The notes under the pieces are model-generated. The model was not told the DNA's origin, searched no databases, and saw nothing but the letters and a program-made list of their open reading frames with translations. Below are positions 1 to 6,537 of a stretch of DNA of 12,629 nucleotides, piece by piece. Position numbers and translations under genes: made by a program. The DNA lies in the NCBI GenBank assembly GCA_910589115.1, contig CAJUSB010000094.1, positions 1 through 12,629 on the forward strand, in the 5' to 3' direction. Origin of the DNA: an uncultured Clostridia bacterium (GTDB lineage Bacteria > Bacillota > Clostridia > Oscillospirales > Butyricicoccaceae). Every line of letters starts with the position of its first letter. Position 1 is the first letter of the stretch.

Positions 1-137
1 GGCGCTGCCCTGCACCCGCAATTTTTTCGAGAAAAAATTGAGTAAAAGCTTTATTTCCGCTGCGGCGGGGATGGGTGCGGTGATTACTGTATATACGTAC
101 TGCCCCGCCCGCCAAAAGGACGGCGGACGGGGCGGGT
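1..137 (+). repeat. Modular palindromic intergenic repeat, copy 1 (left end cut by window)
   Basis: This is a multi-hairpin repeat read in plus orientation. The blocks, in order, are a GCTGCCCTGCACCCGC block (4-19), an A/T hairpin with arms CAATTTTTT and AAAAAATTG around a CGAG loop (about 19-40), GAGTAAAAGCTTT, TCCGCTGCGGCGGGG, a variable stretch of about 30 nt, and a GC hairpin. The GC hairpin has arms at 103-113 and 122-132, one C-A mismatch and an AAAAGGAC loop. The same block order recurs at 5321-5477 and, inverted, at 8086-8240. The left end is probably truncated by the window, because the other copies begin with a further GC-rich block. It is not protein-coding as far as I can see. Confidence 0.8.
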
Positions 138-266
138 TTCGCCGCACTGATTTCCCGCCGCAGCGGAGGAAGGGATTCCAAAGGGACTAGTCCCTTTGGC
201 GCCGTCCGCGTAGGACCGCTGTCCGCGGAGGACCGCCCGCCGCGTAGGCGGATAAAGCGGCGGCTT
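103..266 (-). repeat. Modular repeat, oppositely oriented element sharing the GC hairpin of copy 1
   Basis: Read on the minus strand from about 266, this holds small GC hairpins (GTCCGCGTAGGAC at 204-216, GTCCGCGGAGGAC at 221-233, CCGCC/GGCGG arms at 237-251) and then a perfect 22-nt palindrome at 178-199. The CCGCTGCGGCGGG block follows (complement at about 154-167), then a short spacer, then the GC hairpin at 103-132 that also ends copy 1. Two convergent elements therefore appear to share one terminal hairpin. The internal modules differ from copies 1, 2 and 4 but resemble the first module of the 6356-6532 copy, which has CCAAAGGG...CCCTCTGG. The far boundary at about 266 is approximate. 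No clear promoter for the following gene was found inside it. Confidence 0.65.
178..199. repeat. Perfect 22-nt palindrome
   Basis: The half-site CCAAAGGGACT is followed by its exact reverse complement, centred between 188 and 189, so all 11 pairs match. It could form a hairpin or a dimer binding site about 90 nt upstream of the cbiB start. Its resemblance to the CCAAAGGG...CCCTCTGG hairpin at 6356-6376 suggests it is a module of the repeat family rather than a dedicated operator. Confidence 0.7.
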
Positions 267-287
267 TGTATTTGGGGGGGATTTCAT

Positions 288-1238
288 TTGAAATATGCGG
301 CGCTTGTGGCTGTGGGTTTTCTGCTGGATGCAGTGTTTGGTGATCCGGCGTGGCTGTATCATCCGGTTTGTGCGATCGGTGCGTTGGCCGCACGGCTGGA
401 AAAGTGCTTGCGCAGGATTTTCCCGCGAACGCCAGAAGGGGAGACGGCAGCAGGTATCCTGTTGTGGCTGGGGGTGACCGGCGCAGGTTTCGGCGCGACC
501 GCGGCCCTGCTGGCCGTGCTGGAATGGGTTTCCCCATGGCTGAGGCTGGCGGTTGAGGCTGTGCTTTGTAGTCTGATCCTGGCGCGGAACAGCCTCGGAC
601 AGGCAGGCGCACATGTCAGCCAGGCGTTAGAGCAGTCGCTGGAGGCTGGGCGTACAGCAGTCGGGTGGTATGTGGGCCGCGATACGTCCGCACTTTCATC
701 AGATGAGGTGCGTAGGGCTGCCGTGGAGACCGTGGCGGAGAATACAACTGATGCCGTGATTGCTCCCATGCTCTTTCTGCTGCTGGGAGGTGCGCCGCTC
801 GGCATGTGGTATAAAGCAGTCAATACACTGGATTCTATGGTAGGTTATCATAATGATATCTATGAGTATTTGGGTAAATTTTCTGCGCGGATGGATGACC
901 TCGCAAATTATTTCCCGGCAAGGTTGTCCGCGCTGTTGCTGATTGGTGCGTCTGCACTCGCTGGACTGGATTGGCGCGGTGCGCTGCGCATCTGGAAACG
1001 CGACCGCCGCAGTCATAAAAGTCCAAACGCCGGGCAGACCGAGTCAGCGGTAGCCGGTGCACTCGGCATACAACTCGGTGGGGATGCAGTTTATTTTGGT
1101 AAAACAGTTAAAAAAGCTGCTCTTGGTGACCCGTTGCGGCCTATTGAGGCCGGGGATGTGGCCCGCACGGTGCGGCTGATGAATCTGGCGTCTCTGCTGG
1201 CGCTTGGGCTGGGCGTATTGGTGCGGCTGGCCGTGTAG
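288..1238 (+). CDS. cbiB: Adenosylcobinamide-phosphate synthase CbiB
   Basis: This integral membrane enzyme attaches the aminopropanol(-phosphate) arm to adenosylcobyric acid in cobalamin synthesis. The 316-residue protein has the usual family length. Visible signatures are LLDAVFGDPAWLYHPV near the N-terminus (12-27), GRDTSALSSDEVRRAAVE (130-147) running into ETVAEN, YKAVNTLDSMVGYHND (175-190) and ARMDDLANYFPARL (200-213). Near residue 247 comes PNAGQTESAVAGALGIQLGG. Hydrophobic stretches near 5-17, 55-78, 85-100, 155-170, 213-227 and 297-315 fit membrane segments. The start is a TTG at 288, 7 nt after a G-run (274-280) that can serve as ribosome binding site. No in-frame ATG precedes the conserved GDP motif, so I keep TTG. 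It is the first of five same-strand cobalamin genes, and the next starts 14 nt after its stop. The family call is firm and the start is moderately sure. Confidence 0.95.
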   Translation: MKYAALVAVGFLLDAVFGDPAWLYHPVCAIGALAARLEKCLRRIFPRTPEGETAAGILLWLGVTGAGFGATAALLAVLEWVSPWLRLAVEAVLCSLILARNSLGQAGAHVSQALEQSLEAGRTAVGWYVGRDTSALSSDEVRRAAVETVAENTTDAVIAPMLFLLLGGAPLGMWYKAVNTLDSMVGYHNDIYEYLGKFSARMDDLANYFPARLSALLLIGASALAGLDWRGALRIWKRDRRSHKSPNAGQTESAVAGALGIQLGGDAVYFGKTVKKAALGDPLRPIEAGDVARTVRLMNLASLLALGLGVLVRLAV

Positions 1239-1252
1239 GGAAAGGATGGGGA

Positions 1253-2347
1253 ATGGATTATTTTGCACATGGCGGGGATTTGGATGGTTATGCCCGCCGT
1301 TTCCCGGGACGCGTGCCACTGGACTTTTCTGCCAGTCTGAACCCGTTTGGGATTCCAGCGCCGGTTCGCGCGGCCCTGCATGAAGCGGTGGAAACATGCG
1401 CACGTTATCCGGACCCGTTCTGCCGGGGGCTGGGGGAAGCGCTGGCGGCAGAGTGGGGAGTAAGCCCGGCACAAATTTTTTTCGGCAATGGGGCGGCAGA
1501 GGTGTTTGACCGTCTGGCGGCGGTGCTGCGTCCGGGAAACGCTCTTTTGTTGGCGCCGGGCTTTTCGGAATATGAGCGGGCATTGGGGCAGGTAGGCTGT
1601 GATTGCCGTTTTCATACGCTCCGGGAGGCGGAACAGTTTGCAGTGACCGAACGCCTGCTGACAGAATTGACAGGGGAAATTGAGGCAGTCTTTCTATGTT
1701 CGCCGAACAATCCGACAGGTCAGGTGATCGAGCCGTCGCTGCTCGACCGAATCGCAGCGCGGTGCATGGAAATCAATGCTTGGCTGGTGATGGATGAATG
1801 CTTTGGCGGATTTCTCGCGGATGACCGGACGCGTTCCATGCGCCGGTGGCTGGAACGGTATGACCGTGTGGTGGTAGTCCGTGCGTTTACCAAGCTGTAT
1901 GCGCTGGCAGGCGTGCGGCTGGGCTGGTGTATGACGCAGCAGCCAGCCCTAACGGAAGCGCTCCGCGCAGCTGGCCAGCCTTGGAATGTTTCCTATCCGG
2001 CACAGCAGGCCGGGGCGGCGGCACTGGAATGTGTGGATTTCGTCTGGGAAACCGCGCGGTTTATCGCGCAGGAGCGTGTATTTTTTGCGGAAGAACTGCG
2101 CCGCTGTGGGCTGTGGGTCTGTCCGGGGCAGGCGAATTTCATTTTGTTCCGGTCGGAAAATCCCCGCCTTGCGGAACGCTTGCTGCCGCGCGGCATCCTG
2201 CTGCGGGATTGTTCATCCTTTCGGGGGCTGGGGCCGGGCTGGTATCGGGCAGCAGTGCGCAGGCATGAAGAAAATTTACAGTTATTAGAGAATATTTGGG
2301 AGGTTCTGCATGGCGAAAACAATTATGGTGCAGGGCACATGCTCTAA
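1253..2347 (+). CDS. cobD: Threonine-phosphate decarboxylase CobD (PLP, class I/II aminotransferase fold)
   Basis: This PLP enzyme decarboxylates L-threonine-O-3-phosphate to (R)-1-amino-2-propanol phosphate, the arm that CbiB attaches. The 364 residues match the family. The N-terminus HGGDLDGYARRF and the DFSASLNPFGIP stretch (24-35) are typical of CobD rather than HisC. PNNPTG is at 151-156 and Asp181, which would contact the pyridine nitrogen, lies in VMDECFGGF. Lys214 in AFTKLYALAGVRLGW is the predicted Schiff-base lysine, with Arg222 following. The ATG at 1253 follows AAAGGATGGGG. The C-terminal 38 nt overlap the start of cobQ in another frame, which implies translational coupling. Histidinol-phosphate aminotransferase is the close alternative, but placement next to cbiB and cobQ favours CobD. 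Confidence 0.92.
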   Translation: MDYFAHGGDLDGYARRFPGRVPLDFSASLNPFGIPAPVRAALHEAVETCARYPDPFCRGLGEALAAEWGVSPAQIFFGNGAAEVFDRLAAVLRPGNALLLAPGFSEYERALGQVGCDCRFHTLREAEQFAVTERLLTELTGEIEAVFLCSPNNPTGQVIEPSLLDRIAARCMEINAWLVMDECFGGFLADDRTRSMRRWLERYDRVVVVRAFTKLYALAGVRLGWCMTQQPALTEALRAAGQPWNVSYPAQQAGAAALECVDFVWETARFIAQERVFFAEELRRCGLWVCPGQANFILFRSENPRLAERLLPRGILLRDCSSFRGLGPGWYRAAVRRHEENLQLLENIWEVLHGENNYGAGHML

Positions 2348-3809
2348 CGCGGGCAAAAGCGTGATTGCGGCTGCACTCTGCCGGATTTTCCGGCAGGACG
2401 GTTATCGGCCAGCGCCCTTTAAGGCACAGAATATGGCACTCAATTCCTATGTAACGGCGGACGGGCTGGAAATGGGACGTGCACAGGCTATGCAGGCCGA
2501 GGCGGCGGGAATACCGCCGGATGTGCGTATGAACCCCATTTTGTTGAAGCCTGCCAGTGATACCGGTTCACAGGTGATTGTAAATGGTAAGGTATCCGGC
2601 ACACGTACAGCGCGTGAATATTGGGCGGAGAAACAAAGTCTGCGGCCGGTCGTCCGTGCGGCGTTTGACAGCCTTTCTGCTGAATATGATGTGATTGTCA
2701 TTGAGGGTGCAGGCAGTCCGGCGGAAATCAACCTGAAACGGAATGATTTTGTCAATATGGGGCTTGCGAAAATGGTTAATGCGCCTGTCCTTCTGGTCGG
2801 GGATATTGACCGTGGAGGTGTGTTCGCATCGCTTTACGGTACGGCGGCATTGTTGGAGCCTGATGAGCGGGCGCATATCAAGGGGCTGATTATCAATAAA
2901 TTCCGAGGTGACTTGGAAATCCTGCGTCCGGGGCTGACGATGCTGGAAGAGTTGACCGGCAGTCCTGTGCTGGGGGTTGTACCGTATGCGCCGCTCGATT
3001 TGGATGATGAAGACAGTTTGTCCGAACGGCTGGACGCGCGGTCTGCAAATGGGCTGTTGGATATCGTAGTGGTACGCTTGCCGCACCTGTCAAATTTTAC
3101 TGATTTCAGCGCGTGGGGGCGAATCCCGGGGGTAAGCCTGCGTTACGCCGCGCGCCCAGAGCAGCTGGCACATGCAGATTTTGTCATTCTCCCGGGGACG
3201 AAGGCGACGCTTTCCGACCTGAAATGGCTGCGTGAGAGTGGGATGGAAGCAAAAATATTGCAGCTTCATGCATCATGGACACCGATTGCAGGCATATGCG
3301 GCGGATATCAAATGCTGGGGCAGCGTTTATGTGACCCGGAGGGGCAGGAAGGCGGCGGCGAACTGCGCGGCCTGGGGCTGCTGCCGGTAGAGACCACATT
3401 CCGCGCGGAGAAGCGCACGGTGCAGGTGCGGGGAGAAATCTTGATACAAAGTGGATTTTTTGCAGCGCTCGCGGGGATAAAAACAGAAGGATATGAGATT
3501 CATATGGGGGAGACCGTGCGTGCGGAAGGGGCGGAGCCGTTCCAGATGCTTTCGCACGGGGCGGAGACATCGGCGGATGGCTGTGTCAAGGGGCATGTAT
3601 TCGGAACCTATCAGCATGGACTGTTTGACAGTGCCGCCTTTTTGGAGCGGCTGGCTGGACTGCTTGCAGCGCGGTGCGGAACCAAATTGGAGGTGCCGGT
3701 TATGGAGGCGGCACAATATCGGGAGGCGCAGTATGACCGGCTGGCCGAGCTGGTGCGCGGTGCGCTGGATATAGAGCGGATTTACCGCATTTTGGAAGGA
3801 GATGCATGA
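2310..3809 (+). CDS. cobQ: Cobyric acid synthase CobQ/CbiP
   Basis: This cytoplasmic ATP- and glutamine-dependent amidotransferase amidates four peripheral carboxylates of adenosylcobyrinic acid a,c-diamide to give adenosylcobyric acid. The 499 residues are normal for the family. The N-terminal dethiobiotin-synthetase-like domain carries the P-loop GTCSNAGKS (9-17), PFKAQNMALNSYVT (36-49), EGAGSPAEINL (132-142) and GDIDRGGVFASLYGT (164-178). The C-terminal class I glutamine amidotransferase domain has the nucleophile Cys330 in AGICGGYQMLG and His436 in VFGTYQHGLFD. The start at 2310 is placed by GGGAGG at 2298-2303 and by the family N-terminus MAKTIMVQGT. It overlaps the end of cobD by 38 nt. 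No key residue is missing. Confidence 0.96.
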   Translation: MAKTIMVQGTCSNAGKSVIAAALCRIFRQDGYRPAPFKAQNMALNSYVTADGLEMGRAQAMQAEAAGIPPDVRMNPILLKPASDTGSQVIVNGKVSGTRTAREYWAEKQSLRPVVRAAFDSLSAEYDVIVIEGAGSPAEINLKRNDFVNMGLAKMVNAPVLLVGDIDRGGVFASLYGTAALLEPDERAHIKGLIINKFRGDLEILRPGLTMLEELTGSPVLGVVPYAPLDLDDEDSLSERLDARSANGLLDIVVVRLPHLSNFTDFSAWGRIPGVSLRYAARPEQLAHADFVILPGTKATLSDLKWLRESGMEAKILQLHASWTPIAGICGGYQMLGQRLCDPEGQEGGGELRGLGLLPVETTFRAEKRTVQVRGEILIQSGFFAALAGIKTEGYEIHMGETVRAEGAEPFQMLSHGAETSADGCVKGHVFGTYQHGLFDSAAFLERLAGLLAARCGTKLEVPVMEAAQYREAQYDRLAELVRGALDIERIYRILEGDA

Positions 3810-3813
3810 AAGC

Positions 3814-4455
3814 ATGGAGACAAAGCCCTATACCAAACCGGACGAGATAGAGAAGCAGAGTTTTGCAATTATTACGGATTTGCTGGCTGGGCGCAGCTTC
3901 CCGGCGGGTGAGGACGAGATTGTCAAGCGGGTCATCCATACCACGGCAGATTTTGAATATGCGGAAAACCTGATCTTTTCGCCGGGGGCGGTCAACCGGG
4001 CAAAGGAAGCGCTGGCGGCAGGGGCCACGGTTGTTACAGATACTGGTATGGCGTTAGCAGGCATCAGCAAGCCCACACTGGAACGGCTGGGCGGACAGGC
4101 TGTATGCTTTATGGCAGACCCGGAAGTTGCTGCTGAGGCAAAGGCGCGTGGTGTAACACGGGCGGTGGTTTCGATGGAGCGAGCCGCAGGGCTTCCGGGA
4201 GAACTAATTTTTGCGATTGGCAACGCACCAACGGCGCTGCTTCGCCTGCGTGAGCTGATTCGTGAGGGAGCACTCAGTCCGGCGCTGGTGATCGGCGTGC
4301 CGGTTGGTTTTGTCAATGTGGTGGAAGCCAAGGAGCTGTTTCTCAGAGAAGAAACGCCATACATCATTGCGCGGGGACGCAAGGGCGGTTCTAATGTTGC
4401 GGCTGCCATTGTGAATGCGCTGCTTTACCAGCTGGTAAAAAGGGAGGGCTTTTAG
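3814..4455 (+). CDS. cbiC: Cobalt-precorrin-8 methylmutase CbiC
   Basis: CbiC moves a methyl group from C-11 to C-12 of cobalt-precorrin-8, giving cobyrinate. From the ATG at 3814 the protein is 213 residues, normal for the family. The motif VIHTTADFEYAENLIFSPGA (41-60) contains His42, corresponding to the catalytic histidine of the CbiC/CobH family. VTDTGMALAGI and IGNAPTALLRL follow, then a C-terminal VGFVNVVEAKE and RGRKGGSNVAAAIVNALLY. An in-frame ATG at 3802 would abut AAGGAG (3796-3801) with no spacer, so I prefer 3814, which has a 12-nt spacer and better matches the family start. With the upstream start it would overlap cobQ by 8 nt. The stop is 1 nt before cbiK. Confidence 0.94.
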   Translation: METKPYTKPDEIEKQSFAIITDLLAGRSFPAGEDEIVKRVIHTTADFEYAENLIFSPGAVNRAKEALAAGATVVTDTGMALAGISKPTLERLGGQAVCFMADPEVAAEAKARGVTRAVVSMERAAGLPGELIFAIGNAPTALLRLRELIREGALSPALVIGVPVGFVNVVEAKELFLREETPYIIARGRKGGSNVAAAIVNALLYQLVKREGF

Positions 4456-4456
4456 G

Positions 4457-5233
4457 ATGAAGAAAGCACTTGCGGTCATAAGTTTTGGCACAACACATCC
4501 GGATGCGCGGCAGTCGATTGCGCGGATAGAAAGGGCATTGTGCGAGGCTATGCCGGATTGTGATTTTTACCGGGCGTTTACATCATCGGTCGTCCGCAGC
4601 CGGATTGCCGCAGCGGAGGGGTTAAAGGTTCCCGGGCCGGATGAGCTGATGGAGCAGTTGTCTGCCGCCGGATATGACGAGGTCTGCTGCCAAAGCCTGC
4701 ATGTTATGCCTGGGCTGGAATACGAAAAAATGTACCGCGAGCTGATTCCCTTCCGTGGACGATTCCGCTGTTTCACATTGGGACAGCCGCTGCTGGCCTC
4801 ACCGGAGGACTGCCGTGCCGTTTGTGAGGGTTTGTTGATTTCTCTGCCGGACTGTGCGCCGGAGGAGGCTTATGTTTATATGGGGCATGGCACGGAGCAC
4901 TTTGCAAACGCGGTATATAGTGAAATGGAAAATCAGTTTCGTGCGCTGGGTGCGGAGCGGGTGTATGTTGGCACGGTGGAAGGATTTCCGGGGCTTGACT
5001 ATGTCCGCAGCCGCTTGAGACGGCGGCAAGTGCGCCGGGTAACGCTTGCGCCGCTGATGATCGTAGCGGGAGACCATGCGAAAAACGACCTTGCGGGCGA
5101 CGGGCCGGACAGTTGGAAATCCATTCTGGTGCGGGACGGCTATGAGGTCGAGGCAGATTTACGCGGGCTGGGGGAAGTACCTGCTGTGCAGGCGCAATTC
5201 GCGGCGCACTGCCTGTCCGGGAAACCGCTGTGA
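4457..5233 (+). CDS. cbiK: Sirohydrochlorin cobaltochelatase CbiK
   Basis: CbiK inserts Co2+ into sirohydrochlorin, the committing step of the anaerobic, cobalt-early route. The 258-residue protein fits the class II chelatase family of about 260 residues. It starts ALAVISFGTTHPDAR, with QSLHVMPGLEYEKMYREL at 79-96, MGHGTEHFANAVY at 142-154 (predicted metal ligand His144) and LAPLMIVAGDHAKNDLAGDG at 198-217 (His207). There is no signal peptide, so this is a cytoplasmic form. AGGGAGG at 4441-4447 lies 9 nt before the ATG. It is the last gene of the operon and is followed at once by a GC-rich tandem repeat. The early enzyme sits at the end of an operon otherwise carrying mid and late steps, so other ring-modifying genes must be encoded elsewhere. 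Confidence 0.95.
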   Translation: MKKALAVISFGTTHPDARQSIARIERALCEAMPDCDFYRAFTSSVVRSRIAAAEGLKVPGPDELMEQLSAAGYDEVCCQSLHVMPGLEYEKMYRELIPFRGRFRCFTLGQPLLASPEDCRAVCEGLLISLPDCAPEEAYVYMGHGTEHFANAVYSEMENQFRALGAERVYVGTVEGFPGLDYVRSRLRRRQVRRVTLAPLMIVAGDHAKNDLAGDGPDSWKSILVRDGYEVEADLRGLGEVPAVQAQFAAHCLSGKPL

Positions 5234-5242
5234 CGCCCCTAA

Positions 5243-5359
5243 CGCCCCTGCGCGGGGAGCGGCAGGACGCTGCCCTGCACCCGCCCCTGCGCGGGGAGCG
5301 GCAGGACGCTGCCCTGCACCCGCCCCTGCGCGGGGAGCGGCAGGGCGCCGCCCTGCACC
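5243..5359 (+). repeat. 39-nt tandem repeat, three units
   Basis: Three adjacent units begin CGCCCCTGCGCGGGGAGCGG at 5243, 5282 and 5321, a period of exactly 39 nt. Units 1 and 2 are identical and unit 3 differs at two positions. Each unit contains a GCGCGGGG segment and a GCAGG...CCTGC inverted repeat. The third unit is the first block of repeat copy 2, so this is a local amplification of that block. It begins 9 nt after the cbiK stop codon. Confidence 0.9.
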
Positions 5360-5477
5360 CGCGATTTTTTTGTAAAAAAATCGAGTAAAAACTTCTATCC
5401 CGCTGCGGCGGGGGAGGGTGCATTCATAACTGTTTGCGTCTGCTGCCCCGCCCGCCAAAAGGACGGCGGGCGGGGCG
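5321..5477 (+). repeat. Modular palindromic intergenic repeat, copy 2
   Basis: This is the full block order: a GC block with the GCAGGGC/GCCCTGC hairpin, an A/T hairpin at 5362-5383 (arms CGATTTTTTT and AAAAAAATCG), GAGTAAAAACTTC, CCGCTGCGGCGGGG, a variable stretch, and a terminal GC hairpin. The terminal arms are CCCCGCCCGCC at 5446-5456 and its perfect complement at 5465-5475, around AAAAGGAC. It lies in the same direction as the upstream cbiK gene. The hairpins could slow or end transcription, but none is followed by a run of T. Confidence 0.85.
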
Positions 5478-5495
5478 GCCTGGGATTTGCGCATA

Positions 5496-5539
5496 AAAAC
5501 AGACGGGAAAGTCCTGTAAATGACTTTCCCGCCTGTTTT
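5496..5539. terminator. Bidirectional intrinsic terminator between convergent genes
   Basis: An 18-position stem pairs 5496-5513 with 5522-5539, with one A-C mismatch (5503/5532) and an 8-nt loop. The plus strand ends in CCTGTTTT and the minus strand ends in a T-run (complement of 5495-5499), so it can act in both directions. It lies 22 nt beyond the stop of the minus-strand corrinoid gene and about 260 nt beyond cbiK, as expected between convergent units. Confidence 0.85.
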
Positions 5540-5561
5540 CATATGAGGTGTATTGATGTGA

Positions 5562-6197
5562 TTATGCAACGCAGATTTCAAGTGCAACATCCGCAGCCGT
5601 AGCGGCATCGGGCGTGTAACGGTCTGCGCCGATCTGGTCGCAGAAGGTCTGGGTAACCGGTGCGCCGCCAATCATAACGCGGACATTTCCTTTCAGCTCG
5701 GAAGCCTCAACGGCTTCCACAACGCTGCGCATTTCGCCCATTGTGGTAGTCAGCAGAGCGGAACAGCAAATAATTTTTGCATCATTTTCGCGTGCAGCGT
5801 CCAGGAACTTTTCCACGGGAACGTCTACACCGAGGTCAATGACCTTGAGGCCCTTACCTTCCATCATCATGCGGACGAGATTTTTACCGATATCATGCAG
5901 GTCGCCTTTAACGGTGCCGAGTACAACAGTGCCTTTTTCTTCCACACCGTCAGCTACCAGATGCGGACGGAGGATTTCGATACCTTTGCTCATGGCGCGT
6001 GCAGCAATCAGCACTTCGGGGACGAACACTTCGTTATTCTTAAATTTCTGGCCAATGATATTCATACCTGCGAGCAGGCCCTGTTCCAGGATTTCATTTG
6101 CCGGGATGCCCTCATCGATTGCCTGCTGGACACATGCTTTTACTTTTGGTGCGCGGCCCTGCTGGAGCCAGGAGCTGATCTCGTTCAGTGTGCTCAT
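5562..6197 (-). CDS. Corrinoid-binding protein of a methyltransferase system (MtbC/MttC-like)
   Basis: This small cytoplasmic protein carries the corrinoid that accepts a methyl group from a substrate-specific methyltransferase and passes it to a second one. It has 211 residues in the two-part layout of MtbC/MttC/MtaC: a helical B12-binding cap (about 1-85, with GQKFKNNEVFVPEVL at 49-63) and a Rossmann-like cobalamin domain. The lower-ligand motif is GTVKGDLHDIGKNLV (94-108) with His101, followed by SALLTTTM (146-153) and GGAPVT (177-182). The start at 6197 follows a strong GGAGG. An upstream in-frame ATG at 6230 gives 11 extra residues not typical of the family. The substrate cannot be told from the sequence. 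A metH-like fragment is unlikely because the protein is complete and stands next to an activator gene. Confidence 0.93.
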   Translation of the reverse strand: MSTLNEISSWLQQGRAPKVKACVQQAIDEGIPANEILEQGLLAGMNIIGQKFKNNEVFVPEVLIAARAMSKGIEILRPHLVADGVEEKGTVVLGTVKGDLHDIGKNLVRMMMEGKGLKVIDLGVDVPVEKFLDAARENDAKIICCSALLTTTMGEMRSVVEAVEASELKGNVRVMIGGAPVTQTFCDQIGADRYTPDAATAADVALEICVA

Positions 6198-6355
6198 AAT
6201 GTAAATCCTCCAATTTTTATGATGTTGCAAGCGTTTTATGAAAACCTGCTGTTTGTTTATGCCCTAATTCTATCATGGACGGCAGCGGCTTTCTTGCACA
6301 TGCTTGCATTTTTTTTGCACAATTTTATTTTGAGGGTGCTGAGCCTGTCGTTACG
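6198..6355 (-). promoter_or_regulatory. Upstream control region of the corrinoid protein gene
   Basis: The minus-strand ribosome binding site (GGAGG, complement at 6208-6212) lies about 10 nt before the start at 6197. Further upstream is an AT-rich stretch with clustered TTGCAC/TTGCAT words around 6293-6323, including TTTTGCACAAT at 6313-6323. TAGAAT (complement of 6267-6272) is a possible -10 box, but no good -35 hexamer stands at the right distance. I therefore cannot fix the promoter, and the motif cluster is only suggestive of a regulator site. Confidence 0.35.
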
Positions 6356-6532
6356 CCAAAGGGCGCTGCCCTCTGGACTCCCGGCGGGCCCTGCCCTGCA
6401 CCCGCCGGGGCTTTTGCCCCAGACCCCAGGCTGCTTTCGCAGCCTTTTTCCGCTGCGGCGGGGACGGGGTACGTTCATTGCTGCTGCTGCGCCGTGCCCG
6501 CCCCGCCAAAAGGACAGCGGGGCGGGCGGCAG
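6356..6532 (+). repeat. Modular palindromic intergenic repeat, variant copy 3
   Basis: This starts with a CCAAAGGGC/GCCCTCTGG hairpin (6356-6376), then CCCTGCCCTGCACCCGC, then modules absent from copies 1, 2 and 4. These are a GGGGCTTTTGCCCC hairpin and GGCTGCTTTCGCAGCC followed by TTTTT (6429-6449). It then rejoins the common order with CCGCTGCGGCGGGG, a variable stretch, and a GC hairpin with 11-nt arms at 6496-6506 and 6517-6527. The arm sequence is shifted relative to the other copies but keeps the CCAAAAGGAC loop core. It lies between two minus-strand genes in plus orientation, so its T-run would not terminate those genes. Confidence 0.75.
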
Positions 6533-6537
6533 AATGC

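Noticed and set aside
1310..1345. GCCACTGG resembling a cobalamin-riboswitch B12 box
   Set aside because: It lies inside the cobD coding sequence, with no supporting stem structure around it.
5243..5359. CRISPR array
   Set aside because: The units are directly adjacent with no unique spacers, and no cas gene is in the window.
5076..5423. Open frames on both strands across the 39-nt repeat, giving repeated Arg/Pro/Ala-rich peptides
   Set aside because: The period is a multiple of three, so any frame stays open. The frames overlap cbiK or the non-coding repeats and lack a ribosome binding site.
5446..5475. GC hairpin of the repeat as a standard intrinsic terminator
   Set aside because: The stem is strong, but no T-run follows on either strand. 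The real terminator signature is the separate hairpin at 5496-5539.
6293..6308. Sigma-54-like TTGCAC...TTGCA element
   Set aside because: The -24 element lacks GG, the spacing is one nucleotide short, and it faces plus where no gene follows.
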